64,000 nt of DNA from positions 1 to 64,000 of the forward strand of contig CAVWFK010000005.1 in the NCBI GenBank assembly GCA_963754235.1, written 5' to 3'. Positions 49,996 to 60,145 of the stretch are shown here, piece by piece. The translations under genes and the position numbers were made by a program. Origin of the DNA: DATAYA01 sp963754235 (GTDB taxonomy: Bacteria; Pseudomonadota; Alphaproteobacteria; Acetobacterales; Acetobacteraceae). Every line of letters begins with the position of its first letter. Position 1 is the stretch's first letter. The notes under the pieces were generated by a model. The model saw only the letters and a list, made by a program, of their open reading frames with translations, made no database searches and had not been told where the DNA came from.

Positions 49996-52595
49996 ACCCG
50001 CCCGACGCCGGCTTGCTGCGCCGTCTCGCGCGCCAGCGGCGCTTGGCGCGCGGGGTGCTGTGGTTCGAGCGTCTATGGCCGGCGCTGTGGCCGCCGATCG
50101 GGCTGGCGGGGGCATTCCTCTGCCTCGCCCTGCTCGGGCTGCCGCAGCGCCTGCCGGGGATGGCCCACACGGCCCTGCTCGCGGCCTTCGCAATCGGCGT
50201 CGCGGCACTGCTCTGGCGTGGCCTGAGCGGCTTGGCGGTGCCCGGCGCGGGCGAGGTGGACCGGCGGCTGGAGGCGGCGTCAGGGCTCTCGCACCAGCCG
50301 CTCGCCGCGATCGCCGACCGGCCGGCGATCGCCGATCCGGCGGGCGACACGCTGTGGCGCCTCCACCTCGCCCGCACCCGTGCCCGCCTCGGGCGGCTGC
50401 GCGTGGGTGCGCCCCGTCCCGGACTTGCCGCGCGCGACCGGATGGCGCTGCGGGGCGGGTTGCTGGTGGCGCTGATCGCGTCGCTGGTCGTGGCGGGGCC
50501 GGACGCGTCAGGACGAATCGGCGCCGCCCTCTCGACCCGCCTGCCGGCGCTCCCCGCCGCCCCCGGCACCGAGATTCAGGCCTGGATCACGCCGCCCGGC
50601 TACACCGGCTTGCCGCCGGTCTTCCTCCATGCTGGCAGCGGGGCCGGCAGCGGTCGGCTGTCGGTGCCGGAAGGCTCGCACTTGACCGTCAGCGTGACCG
50701 GGGGCGAAGGCGGCGCGCCGCTGCTCTCGCTCCGCGGCGAGGGCGGGCCGTTTCGCGCGCTCGACACCGCAAGCTGGCAGGCGGACCGGACGCTGACCGC
50801 CGGCGGGCGGCTGGCGATCCACCGCCGCGGCCGCGAGATCGCGGCCTGGACGGTCGCGATCATCCCCAACACCGCGCCCACGGTCGCCTTCTCGGCCCCG
50901 CCGGGGCAGGCGCCGCACGGGCTTCTGGTGCGGCTGCCCTGGACCGCGCACGACCAGTATGGCGTCACCGAGCTCCGTGCCGAGCTGCATTTGCAGGGGC
51001 GGCCGGGGGCACGGCCGGTGGTCGTGCCGATCCCGCTGCCGGAGGGCGACGCGAAATCGCCGCACGGAATGGCGCTGCGGGACCTCACCGCCCATCCCTG
51101 GGCCGGCCTGCCGGTCATTGCGACGCTGCGTGCGAAGAACGCGCCGGGTCTGGAGGGAAGCAGCGCGCCGGCCACTTTCACTTTGCCCGAGCGCGCCTTT
51201 ACCAACCCCACCGCCCGCGCGGTGATTGCGGTCCGAAAAATGCTGAGCCTGCATCCCGAGGCACGGGCGGAGGCCGACGCGGCGCTCGGTGCGATCGCAC
51301 CCGAAGCCTTCACCGGCGATTCCGGCGGTTTCCTCAACCTCGCCGCAATCCGGGCGCTGCTGCGCGACGACCCCGACGCCGCCGCGGTGCCAGAGGCGCA
51401 GGCGCGGATGTGGACGCTCGCGCTGCATCTCGAGGACCACCAGACGGAGGCGACGGCGCGGGCGCTGGAGGCGGCGCGGCAGGCGTTGCGACGCACGCTC
51501 GACCGCGCCGAGCGCACCGGCCATCTCGACCGCAAGGAGTTCGACCAACGCTTGCGCGCCTTGCAGGAGGCGATCCGCAAGCACCTGGAGGCGCTGCTGC
51601 AGCAGGCGATGCGCAACGGCACCGAGACGCCGTTCGACGCCAACCGTCGGATGATGACGCAGCGCGACATCGACCAGATGCTGCAACGGCTCGAGCGCGC
51701 CGCGCGCAGCGGCCGGATGGCGGACGCCGAGCAGCAGATGGCGCAGCTCGAGCAGATGCTGCAGGCATTGCAGAACGCGCAGCCGATGCAGGGGCAGCGG
51801 AGCCGCGACGCCCAGCAGCAGCGCGGCCGGCAGCAGATGGGCGCGTTGCAGGACTTGGTCGGGCGCCAAGGCGGGCTGCTCGACCACACCGAGCAGCGCA
51901 GCGGACCCGGTGACAGCCCGAACGCGCCGCAGCCCGCGCCGCAGCCAGGCTCCGAGGAGAGCGGGCAGGAGAGCGCGCAATCAGGGGCACAGACGGGAGC
52001 GCAGCCGGACGCGAAGCAGGGGAAGGCGCAGGCCGGCGATGCCCGCACCCAGGGCGCGCTGCGCCGTGCGCTCGGCGAGCTGATGCAGGAGTTCGGCGAT
52101 CTCACCGGCAAGATCCCGCCGGCACTCGGCGAGGCCGACCAGGCGATGCAGCGTGCGGGCCAGGCGCTCGGCCGCGGCCAGGACGCGGCGGCCGCGACGG
52201 CGCAGAAGCAGGCGATCGCGGCGCTCTCCAAGGGCGGCCAGCAGATGGGCCAGCAGATGGCCGCGCAGTTCGGGTCCTCGCCCGGCCAGGGCCAGAGCGG
52301 GGACGGCCAGCAGGGCGCGCAGATCGGCCGCATGGATCGCAACGGCGAGGGCGGCAATTACGGGATGCCCGGCCAGGGCCGCGGTGACGGTCGGCAAGGG
52401 CCGCGCGACCCGCTCGGGCGGCTGACCGGGGAGGGCAACTCCGGCGCCGATGAAGGCAATGACGTGCGCATCCCGACCAAGTCCGAACAGGAGCGGGTGC
52501 GAGAGATCGAGCAGGAGCTCCGCAAACGCGACGGCCAGATGTTCCGCCCGCAGCAGGAACGCGACTATATCCAGCGCTTGCTGCGGACCTATTGA
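49971..52595 (+). CDS. DUF4175 / TIGR02302 large membrane-anchored protein
   Basis: 874 residues from ATG 49971 (GGAGGAG 12 bases upstream, overlapping lysA). Three transmembrane segments in the first 180 residues (PIGLAGAFLCLALLGL; HTALLAAFAIGVAALLW; ALRGGLLVALIASLVVAG). A long periplasmic part follows (IQAWITPPGYTGLPPV, LPWTAHDQYGVTELRAELHL), then a Gln/Met-rich helical region (TQRDIDQMLQRLERAARSGR, MAQLEQMLQALQ) and a Gly/Gln/Pro-rich low-complexity stretch. It ends RDYIQRLLRTY. TIGR02302 is alphaproteobacterial, normally encoded next to lysA, with unknown envelope function. Confidence 0.9.
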   Translation: MVAANPPLNPPDAGLLRRLARQRRLARGVLWFERLWPALWPPIGLAGAFLCLALLGLPQRLPGMAHTALLAAFAIGVAALLWRGLSGLAVPGAGEVDRRLEAASGLSHQPLAAIADRPAIADPAGDTLWRLHLARTRARLGRLRVGAPRPGLAARDRMALRGGLLVALIASLVVAGPDASGRIGAALSTRLPALPAAPGTEIQAWITPPGYTGLPPVFLHAGSGAGSGRLSVPEGSHLTVSVTGGEGGAPLLSLRGEGGPFRALDTASWQADRTLTAGGRLAIHRRGREIAAWTVAIIPNTAPTVAFSAPPGQAPHGLLVRLPWTAHDQYGVTELRAELHLQGRPGARPVVVPIPLPEGDAKSPHGMALRDLTAHPWAGLPVIATLRAKNAPGLEGSSAPATFTLPERAFTNPTARAVIAVRKMLSLHPEARAEADAALGAIAPEAFTGDSGGFLNLAAIRALLRDDPDAAAVPEAQARMWTLALHLEDHQTEATARALEAARQALRRTLDRAERTGHLDRKEFDQRLRALQEAIRKHLEALLQQAMRNGTETPFDANRRMMTQRDIDQMLQRLERAARSGRMADAEQQMAQLEQMLQALQNAQPMQGQRSRDAQQQRGRQQMGALQDLVGRQGGLLDHTEQRSGPGDSPNAPQPAPQPGSEESGQESAQSGAQTGAQPDAKQGKAQAGDARTQGALRRALGELMQEFGDLTGKIPPALGEADQAMQRAGQALGRGQDAAAATAQKQAIAALSKGGQQMGQQMAAQFGSSPGQGQSGDGQQGAQIGRMDRNGEGGNYGMPGQGRGDGRQGPRDPLGRLTGEGNSGADEGNDVRIPTKSEQERVREIEQELRKRDGQMFRPQQERDYIQRLLRTY

Positions 52596-52693
52596 CCTTC
52601 GTGCCAACCCCCTCCCGCAAGAGGAGGGGGTGCTGGCGGCCTACGGGATGACCCTTTCTGCTCTTGGGGGCTGAGAGGGTTGGGTGAGCTTAA

Positions 52694-54682
52694 TCACGCT
52701 GCTCGGTGCCCGCCGGAGAGCGCCGGCAGCAACGGCAGCAACGTGTGCAGGTCGCGCTCGGCCACGCAGCAGAGATACTGCCCCGCCGGCCCCACGCCCT
52801 CGGCGCTCGCCGCCAGCGGCCGGCCGTCGGTGTCGAGCGGCAGCGCGGTCAGGCCGAGGCCGCGATAGACTCCGAGCAGCGTCGGGCCGGCGTTCCAGAT
52901 CGCCGGATCGAGGCCCTCCTGCTCGGCGAGGTCGCGGAACCGCCAGATCGCCGAGACGCGGTCATCCGCCGGCCCCACCGGGTCGCCCAAGCCGAGCAGC
53001 ACGCGGCCGAGGCGGCGGAACGCGATCGCGGCGCGCCCTGCCTCACCGAGCAGCAGCCCGTCCGCCTCTACCGCCGGCAGCGGCGCGAGCGCCCCATAGC
53101 GCCGCCGCGCCGCCGCGTCCCACGGCAGCCATCCCACGCGCCCGGGCCGGACCAGCCGCCATCCCGCAGCCAGGCCCAGCAGCACCGACAGGGCAACTGC
53201 GAGCCGCACCCCGTTCGGCACCTGCGCCGAGAGCACAACTTCCCACCAGCTATTGGCGTGGAGCGCCGGGCGGAACGCGACCAGCGCCGGCACGCAGACC
53301 GCAAGTGCGAGCAGCGGCAGCGCCGTGGAGCGCTCGAGCGGCCCGCTGATCAGCCGCGCGTGGCGGTAGCAGGCGCCGCGCAGCGGGGCCAGCAGCAGCA
53401 TCGCCAGCACCAGCACGCCGGGCAGCCAGGGCGGCTGCCCGCCCGCGGCGGTCATCGCCGCCGCGAGGGCGAGCAGCAGCAGCGTCAGCCACCAGGCGAG
53501 CGTCACCCGCTGCGCCAGCCCCGCCGCCAGCAGCATCAGTGCGGTGCCGATCAGCGACGGCACGTACTGCCCGGCCGCGGCCGCAACCGTCGCGACGTTC
53601 GGGTCGGCAAAATGGAGCACCGGGCGCGGCTGCAGCACGCCGAGCGAGAGCAGCATGGCACCGCACAGCGCGACCGTGCCGGTGCTGGCGGCGACCGCGA
53701 AATCCGGCTCGCTCCACAGGCCCGCACGGCGGCGGCGGGGCAGCAGCCGACCGCCGCGCAGCAATACTTCGTTGGCGGCGAACAGGCTGCCCGCCAGCAG
53801 CAGTGGCGCAATGTAATAGTATAGGCGGAACAGCAGGATGGCACCCACGATCGGCGGCGCCGGCAAATAGGGTGCGAGGCCGAGCAGCATCGCGCCGTCG
53901 AACACGCCGATCCCGCCCGGCAGGCTGGCCGCGATCCCGGCCGTGAAGCAGGCGACATAGATGCCGAGGAAGCGGAGGTAGCCGAGGCCCGGCGCCGCCG
54001 GCAGCAGGGCGAAGAAGATCGCGGTCGTGATCGCCACGTCGATCGTTGCCAGCGCTACCTGTGCCAACGCCATCCGCGCGTCGGGCAAGGCGATGCGCGC
54101 GCCGAACAGCCGCACGCCCCGCCGGCGGGACGCCACCAAAAGATAGGCGCCGACGATTGCCCAGAGCAGGACACCCGCGGCATGGAGCGCCGAAAGCGGG
54201 AGCCAGGTGCCGAGCAGCGGCACCGCACGCGGCTCGAAGACCAGCACGATGCCGCCGAGCACCATGCCGCCCAGCCCGAAGGTCAGGCTGCAGAACGCCA
54301 CCACCTTGGCGATCTGCAACGGCGTCAGGCCCCAATGTGAGTAGAAGCGGTAGCGCACCGCGGCCCCCGACACCGCCGCGAAGCCGAGATTGTGCGACAG
54401 CGCATAGGCGCAGAACGAGGCGAAGGCGGCGCGCCGGTAGCTTACCCGGTTGCCGGCAAAGATCGTGCCGAGCCGGTCATAAAGCGTCAGCACGCCATAG
54501 GAGAGCACCGTCCAGAGTGCCGCGACGAGCAGCGCCGTCGCCGGCGTGTCCTCGATCGAGCGCTCGATATCGGCCAGGCTCAGGCGGCGGAACTCGGCTT
54601 GGACGGCGATGATTGCGGCGAGGAGGAGTGCCAGGCCGAGCAGCGCCGGCAGCCGCCGCAGCCAGCTCGGCGCTCCGCTCAT
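52694..54682 (-). CDS. MprF-like flippase with partial DUF2156 C-terminus
   Basis: 662 residues. N-terminal flippase part with about eight helices (AALWTVLSYGVLTLYDRLGT, CAYALSHNLGFAAVSGAAVR, GGIGVFDGAMLLGLAPYLPA, LLFRLYYYIAPLLLAGSLFA) typical of PF03706, then five more helices, then a cytosolic segment YGALAPLPAVEADGLLLGEA..IWRFRDLAEQEGLDPAIW..GVYRGLGL like the first part of the DUF2156 aminoacyl transferase. MprF proteins run to about 840-880 residues, so the last 180 or so (catalytic half) are missing. It lies 8 bases downstream of lysK on the same strand, which would supply lysyl-tRNA. Either a lipid flippase or a truncated lysyl-PG synthase. Confidence 0.8.
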   Translation of the reverse strand: MSGAPSWLRRLPALLGLALLLAAIIAVQAEFRRLSLADIERSIEDTPATALLVAALWTVLSYGVLTLYDRLGTIFAGNRVSYRRAAFASFCAYALSHNLGFAAVSGAAVRYRFYSHWGLTPLQIAKVVAFCSLTFGLGGMVLGGIVLVFEPRAVPLLGTWLPLSALHAAGVLLWAIVGAYLLVASRRRGVRLFGARIALPDARMALAQVALATIDVAITTAIFFALLPAAPGLGYLRFLGIYVACFTAGIAASLPGGIGVFDGAMLLGLAPYLPAPPIVGAILLFRLYYYIAPLLLAGSLFAANEVLLRGGRLLPRRRRAGLWSEPDFAVAASTGTVALCGAMLLSLGVLQPRPVLHFADPNVATVAAAAGQYVPSLIGTALMLLAAGLAQRVTLAWWLTLLLLALAAAMTAAGGQPPWLPGVLVLAMLLLAPLRGACYRHARLISGPLERSTALPLLALAVCVPALVAFRPALHANSWWEVVLSAQVPNGVRLAVALSVLLGLAAGWRLVRPGRVGWLPWDAAARRRYGALAPLPAVEADGLLLGEAGRAAIAFRRLGRVLLGLGDPVGPADDRVSAIWRFRDLAEQEGLDPAIWNAGPTLLGVYRGLGLTALPLDTDGRPLAASAEGVGPAGQYLCCVAERDLHTLLPLLPALSGGHRAA

Positions 54683-54689
54683 ACTCAGC

Positions 54690-56264
54690 TCAGGCGGCGT
54701 CTGCCGGCCTCGCGAGCGCGGCCTCGATCAGAGCGATCGTCTCGGCAATGCCATAGAGGGCGACGAAGCCGCCGAAACGCGGCCCCTCGGGCTGCCCGAG
54801 CAGCACCTGATAGAGGCAGGCGAACCAGTCGCGCAGCGCCGCAAACTTGTGCCGCTTGCCGACCTCGAACACCGCGTCCTGGATGGTCTCGGCGCTGGCG
54901 CCGGGCTCCATGCCGCGCAGCGTCTCGGCGAGATCGGCCAGCGCCGCGCGCTCGGTCTCGGTTGGCAGCCGGTAGCGCTTCGCCGGGCGGACGAAGTCGC
55001 GGTAATAGGCGAGCGCGTGGCCTACGAGCCGGTCGAGGAACGGCATCGTCTCGGGGCTGGCCTCGGGGCTGTAGCGGCGGATGAAGCCCCATAGCAGTTC
55101 CGGCGTCTCGGCATTCACCACGCTCGCGAGGTTGAGCAGCATCGCAAACGGGACCGGGCTGCCGCCGTGGTTGGGGATGCGCCCGGCATGGATGTGCCAG
55201 GCCGGGTTCGCGGGATCGGGCTGCTGCTGCAGGCGCGCGAGGTTGGCGAGATACTCGTCCGTTGCCTTCGGGATGACGTCGAAATAGAGCCGCTTGGCGC
55301 GGCCGGGGGCGGCGAACATGAACTGCGCCAGCGCCTCGGGCGGCGCGTAGCGCAGCCACTCCTCCACCGACAGCCCGTTACCCTTCGACTTGCTGATCTT
55401 CTGGGCGTGCTCGTCGAGGAACAGTTCGTAGGTGAAGCCGACCGGCGGCTCACTGCCCAGGATGCGGCAGATGCGGCCAGAGAGGCGCACGCTGTCGATC
55501 AGATCCTTGCCCGACATCTCGTAATCGACGCCGAGTGCGAACCAGCGCATCGCCCAGTCCGCCTTCCATTGCAGCTTGGCGGCCCCGCCGGTCACCTTTG
55601 TCTCGAACCGCGCGCCGGTCTGCGGATCACTCCAGACGATCGTGCCCGCATCTTCGTCGCGATGCTCGATCGGCACCTGCATCACCTGCCCGGTCTCGGG
55701 ATGGATCGGCAGGATCGGCGAGTAGGTCGCACGCCGCTCCGCCCCGAGTGTGGGTCGCACGACGGCGAGGATTTCGTCGAAGCGGGCGAGCACGCGCAGC
55801 AGTGCCGCATCGAACCGGCCGGATCGGTCGTACTCGGTCGAGGATGCGAACTCGTACTCGAAGCCGAACTGGTCGAGGAAGCTGCGCAGATGGGCGTTGT
55901 TGTGCGCGCCGAAACTCTCGTGGGTGCCGAACGGGTCGGGGATCGCGGTCAGCGGCTTGCCGAGATGGCGCGCGAGCCGATCGCGGTGCGGCACGTTCTC
56001 GGGAACCTTCCGCAGCCCGTCCATGTCGTCGCTGAACGCGATCAGGCGCGAGGGGCGGCCGGTCAGCGTCGTATAGGCGTGGCGCACCCAGGTGGTGCGC
56101 GCGACCTCGCCGAAGGTGCCGATATGCGGCAGGCCGGAGGGGCCGTAGCCGGTCTCGAAGATGGCGACATCCTTGCCGGTGGCGTCGATCCGCGCGGCCA
56201 GCCTGGCGGCTTCCTCAAACGGCCAGGCGCGCGGCAGCGGCGGCGCGTGGGGTGCGGCGGACAT
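54690..56264 (-). CDS. lysK: Class I lysyl-tRNA synthetase
   Basis: 524 residues from the ATG at 56264 (the longer frame adds 12 unconserved residues). Class I signatures: GYGPSGLPHIGTFGE (HIGH-like) and KISKSKGNGLS (KMSKS-like). Also DDMDGLRKVPENVP, PDPFGTHESFGAHNNAHL and WAMRWFALGVDYEMSGKDL. Class I LysRS is typical of alphaproteobacteria and archaea. First gene of a two-gene unit with the MprF-like gene. Confidence 0.93.
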   Translation of the reverse strand: MSAAPHAPPLPRAWPFEEAARLAARIDATGKDVAIFETGYGPSGLPHIGTFGEVARTTWVRHAYTTLTGRPSRLIAFSDDMDGLRKVPENVPHRDRLARHLGKPLTAIPDPFGTHESFGAHNNAHLRSFLDQFGFEYEFASSTEYDRSGRFDAALLRVLARFDEILAVVRPTLGAERRATYSPILPIHPETGQVMQVPIEHRDEDAGTIVWSDPQTGARFETKVTGGAAKLQWKADWAMRWFALGVDYEMSGKDLIDSVRLSGRICRILGSEPPVGFTYELFLDEHAQKISKSKGNGLSVEEWLRYAPPEALAQFMFAAPGRAKRLYFDVIPKATDEYLANLARLQQQPDPANPAWHIHAGRIPNHGGSPVPFAMLLNLASVVNAETPELLWGFIRRYSPEASPETMPFLDRLVGHALAYYRDFVRPAKRYRLPTETERAALADLAETLRGMEPGASAETIQDAVFEVGKRHKFAALRDWFACLYQVLLGQPEGPRFGGFVALYGIAETIALIEAALARPADAA

Positions 56265-56274
56265 GGCGCGCAAG

Positions 56275-56742
56275 CTAGGGAGCGGGGGTACGGCGGTCAA
56301 CGCGTGGTTGGCCGGGGGAGCCGAAACGGGCGGCGGCCTCGGCGAGCGTCAGGATACGCGGGTGACTGGCGTCATGCAGCGTTTGCCACAGCCGTCTATC
56401 TGCGGTCACGAAATGGGCGCCGAGGGAGTCGGCAGCGGCGACGAAGAAGCAATCGTACGAAGGATGTTTCAGGCGTAGGGCCAGTTCCAGCGCTGGCGTG
56501 GCGAGCGCCTCCATCGGCAACAGCGTCAAATCAATCTTCGCGAGGAGCCGGCCCGCAATGCTCGCCGCGTCGCGAGTTAGTTCACCGCGTTGTACCTTCT
56601 TCCAGAGGGTGTTGGTGCATTCCGCGATGAGCAGTTGCGGGGCCGCCATCGCGGTGCCCCGCAGCGCGAGCGCATGATCCGATCCTTCCTCCGACACAAG
56701 CCACTTGATCGCGACGCTCGAGTCGACGACGAGCGCGATCAC
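56275..56742 (-). CDS. PIN-domain toxin (VapC-like)
   Basis: 155 residues from the GTG at 56742, which overlaps the antitoxin stop by four bases (GTGA). ALVVDSSVAIKWLVSEEGSD carries the first Asp; ECTNTLW, YDCFFVAAADSLG and FVTADRRLW carry the rest of the PIN acidic site. The last 20 residues (GSPGQPRVDRRTPAP) are an unusual extension. Probably an RNase toxin. Ends 10 bases before the lysK start. Confidence 0.87.
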   Translation of the reverse strand: MIALVVDSSVAIKWLVSEEGSDHALALRGTAMAAPQLLIAECTNTLWKKVQRGELTRDAASIAGRLLAKIDLTLLPMEALATPALELALRLKHPSYDCFFVAAADSLGAHFVTADRRLWQTLHDASHPRILTLAEAAARFGSPGQPRVDRRTPAP

Positions 56743-56978
56743 CGCTCGTCGCGGTCCTCGCGGATCAGCTCTTCGGAGGGCGTGATCTGGCGTCCTGCGG
56801 TCAGCCGCCGCAGCTCGGCCGCCAGCTTCTCCCAATTCTCCTCGACCTCGCCGGCGAGGGCAACGCGGAGGAGTTCGCGGTGCTCGGCCTCCATCGACCG
56901 GCCGTGAGCGGCCGCTCGGCGCTTCAGCTTGGCGACCAGCTCCTCGTCGAGGTTCCTGACGATCAGGCTTGTGGCCAT
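56739..56978 (-). CDS. FitA/VapB-type RHH antitoxin
   Basis: 79 residues (MATSLIVRNLDEELVAKLKR RAAAHGRSMEAEHRELLRVA), the Arc-like ribbon-helix-helix of FitA antitoxins, with an acidic C-terminal tail (PSEELIREDRDER) for toxin binding. AGGAAGAGAGAT precedes the ATG at 56978. An inverted repeat lies 15-38 bases upstream. Confidence 0.88.
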   Translation of the reverse strand: MATSLIVRNLDEELVAKLKRRAAAHGRSMEAEHRELLRVALAGEVEENWEKLAAELRRLTAGRQITPSEELIREDRDER

Positions 56979-56992
56979 ATCTCTCTTCCTGT

Positions 56993-57016
56993 GCTATCAG
57001 TGCAATCAATGATAGC
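56993..57016. promoter_or_regulatory. Inverted repeat, candidate operator of the FitA/VapC pair
   Basis: GCTATCA (56993-56999), 10 bases, TGATAGC (57010-57016): a perfect 7-bp inverted repeat just upstream of the antitoxin ATG at 56978. FitA-type antitoxins bind such sites. TATCAT-like hexamers inside could serve as a -10 box on the minus strand. Confidence 0.55.
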
Positions 57017-57078
57017 GTGTCCCCGGGCTGTCAAGGCGTCGTATTCGGTCACGAGGAACGCCGCTATGATCCGAGCCA

Positions 57079-57447
57079 ATGCTCGCCGCTGCCGTCGCCG
57101 TTTTCTCTCTCGTTGTACTGCTCGGATTGACACTTGCCCTGCTGCACTTGCAACGGCGCGGCGGGGCGCCGGCAGCACTCGGCGCCCTGCACGGTGTACT
57201 CGGTGCGAGTGGGATCGTGCTGCTGCTGCTGGCCGCAAAATCCTCGGCGAAAGCGGCGGCGCAGGGGGCCGGCAGCTTCGGCTTCGACGCCACTTGGCTG
57301 CTGTCGGCGGCGCTGGTCCTGGGGCTTTGGATTCTGTTTCTGCTCCGCCGCGGGCGACGCCAGCAAGCTGGCCTGCTGATCGCGCTGCACGGCACGCTCG
57401 CGGTGCTGGGTTACGTGATTCTGGCGGCGTATTGGTCGGTTGGGTGA
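57079..57447 (+). CDS. Small integral membrane protein
   Basis: 122 residues with four predicted helices: AAVAVFSLVVLLGLTLALL, LGALHGVLGASGIVLLLL, WLLSAALVLGLWILFLL and GLLIALHGTLAVLGYVILAA. Two similar half-repeats contain a LHG motif (ALHGVLG and ALHGTLAV), suggesting internal duplication. No ribosome binding site of strength and no family recognised. It is divergent from the TA pair. Confidence 0.6.
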   Translation: MLAAAVAVFSLVVLLGLTLALLHLQRRGGAPAALGALHGVLGASGIVLLLLAAKSSAKAAAQGAGSFGFDATWLLSAALVLGLWILFLLRRGRRQQAGLLIALHGTLAVLGYVILAAYWSVG

Positions 57448-57467
57448 AGACTTGACGGGAATCGGCA

Positions 57468-57486
57468 GTGCGTATAGTATGCGCAT
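57468..57486 (+). promoter_or_regulatory. Imperfect palindrome/-10 region before ccdAB
   Basis: GTGCGTATAGTATGCGCAT contains the imperfect inverted repeat TGCGTA/TATGCGCA around TATAGT, a good -10 hexamer (4 of 6). It lies about 16 bases before ATG 57502, upstream of the ribosome binding site. A CcdA operator here would cover the promoter. Confidence 0.45.
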
Positions 57487-57501
57487 CAAGGAGAGACCGT
57501 T

Positions 57502-57741
57502 ATGGGCTTTGATCGGAACGCACCGAAGCGCGCGACCAACATGACGCTCAACGAAGACCTGGTCCGCCGATCGAGGCAGTTCACGAGCAATCTCTCCGAC
57601 ACGGTCGAAGAACTGCTGGCGCGGTTCCTCGAACAGTGTCAGCGCGAGATGCAGGAGAGGGACGCGGATACCGCCGAATTCGTCGAGCTGCACAACAGTG
57701 TTGTCGCGCGCCATCCCGATTGGGCTGAACGCCTCTGGTGA
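57502..57741 (+). CDS. ccdA: CcdA-type antitoxin
   Basis: 79 residues: RATNMTLNEDLVRRSRQFTS NLSDTVEELLARFL forms the RHH domain, and VELHNSVVARHPDWAERLW is like the toxin-binding tail of CcdA (ending W). CAAGGAGAGA precedes ATG 57502. The stop overlaps the toxin GTG by four bases. Confidence 0.9.
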   Translation: MGFDRNAPKRATNMTLNEDLVRRSRQFTSNLSDTVEELLARFLEQCQREMQERDADTAEFVELHNSVVARHPDWAERLW

Positions 57742-58067
57742 AACCCGCTGTCCGGCAATTCGATGTGTTCGCCAATCCGCGGTCAAGCCGATCCGACATT
57801 CCGTTCTTCGTCGTCATACAGTCGTCGCGCTTCGTCGCGAGCACACGGCTCGCCGGACCTCTCCTACGGGCGCCGAGCCGGCGGCGCGACACGGAACTCG
57901 GCCCGCGGTTCAACATCGCCGGCCATGAACTCTACTTCGATCCCCTGTTAATCCAGGCGGTGCCGCTTGCGGCGCTCGGCAATCCGATCGCCTCCCTTGC
58001 GGATGATGACAGTGCAGGGCGCATCAGGAACGCGATCGAGGAGGCGCTGACAACTGCGTTTGGCTGA
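57738..58067 (+). CDS. ccdB: CcdB-type gyrase-poison toxin
   Basis: 109 residues: QFDVFANPRSSRSDIPFFVV IQSSRFVASTRLAGPL and PRFNIAGHELYFDPLLIQAV follow CcdB closely, with the C-terminal helix (DDSAGRIRNAIEEALTTAFG) that carries gyrase contacts in plasmid CcdB. GTG 57738 overlaps the antitoxin stop (GTGA). Length is normal, so the toxin looks intact. Confidence 0.9.
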   Translation: MKPAVRQFDVFANPRSSRSDIPFFVVIQSSRFVASTRLAGPLLRAPSRRRDTELGPRFNIAGHELYFDPLLIQAVPLAALGNPIASLADDDSAGRIRNAIEEALTTAFG

Positions 58068-58106
58068 GCGGGTTCGGGATTCCGCGGGGCAATCGCACGC
58101 CGGCTC

Positions 58107-58829
58107 TCATCCTTCTTCCCGCGCCGTCCCAAACTCCACATCCCGATGCACATGGGCCGACATCAGCACCCCGAACCCCGCCATCACCGTCGGCTCCGCC
58201 GAGCCGCCGTGCGACACCAACGGCAGCGGCACGCCGCCCACGGGGATTACCCCCATCACCATCGCCAGATTGACGAACACATAGAGAAAGAAATTGGTGG
58301 CAATGCCGAGCGAGACCAGCCGCCCGAACGGATGGCGACAGCGCAGCGCAATCGCCATCGCGCCGAGCACGATCAGCAGCAGCAGCGCCATCAGCGCGAG
58401 GCCACCCACGAACCCCCATTCCTCGGCGAACAGCGTGAAGATGAAGTCGGTCTGCTTCTCAGACAGGAAATCGAGCTGCCCCTGCGTGCCGTGCAGGAAT
58501 CCCTGGCCCCACATCCCCCCTGAGCCGAGCGCGATCTTCGATTGGAGGATGTTGTAGCCGGCGCCGAGCGGATCGTGCTCGGGATGCAAAAAGGTCAGGA
58601 TGCGGGCGCGCTGATAGGCGTGCATGTGCGAATAGGCGAACCGCGCCGCGAGCGGCAGGGGCAGGAGCGCCAGCGCGAATTGCCACCACCGCACATCGGC
58701 GGCGAGGAACATCGCGGCGCCGAGCAGCAGCGTGATCACCGCGGTCCCGAGGTTCGGCTCCTTCAGGATCAGCCCCACCGGTAGGGCCACCATCCGCACC
58801 GGCAGCAGCAGGAAAAACGGATTGCCCAC
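58107..58829 (-). pseudogene. rodA: RodA (SEDS glycosyltransferase), 5' truncated
   Basis: The frame starts at GTG 58829, with further family-like codons in frame before it (ARQFRQATPWERVGNPF, to about 58865). It encodes LPVGLILKEPNLGTAVITLL, ILTFLHPEHDPLGAGYNILQ, SKIALGSGGMWGQGFLHGTQ, EKQTDFIFTLFAEEWGFVGG and GVIPVGGVPLPLVSHGGSAE, the C-terminal two thirds of RodA. About 130 N-terminal residues, including the first helices, are absent. SHGGSAEPT replaces the usual SYGGTAMLT. RodA polymerises peptidoglycan glycan strands with PBP2. It lies directly after mreB; mreC, mreD and mrdA, normally between them, are not here. Confidence 0.85.
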
Positions 58830-58931
58830 GCGCTCCCACGGAGTGGCCTGCCTGAATTGCCTGGCAGTCCGCGCCCCGCGACGACGATGAACAGGGCTTC
58901 ATCCCCGGGGGTCGGTAACGCCGGTGGGCGG

Positions 58932-59975
<1,044 letters not shown>

Positions 59976-60145
59976 TCCACGACCCTAGTGCGCCGGCGGT
60001 GCTCCTACTCGCCCGGCTGGCCGGGAACAAGGCCCGGGAACAAGGGGCGCAAACGCAGCGATTGCCGCGCCGTCGCCATCGTTGCGCCGCGAACTTTCCG
60101 CGGTTGACGCGTTGTAACGGTTGAGAAGCATGGACGGAGGAACCG

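Noticed and set aside
50508..52357. Large minus-strand frames under the DUF4175 gene
   Set aside because: Shadow of Gln/Pro/Gly repeats; no start signal or family.
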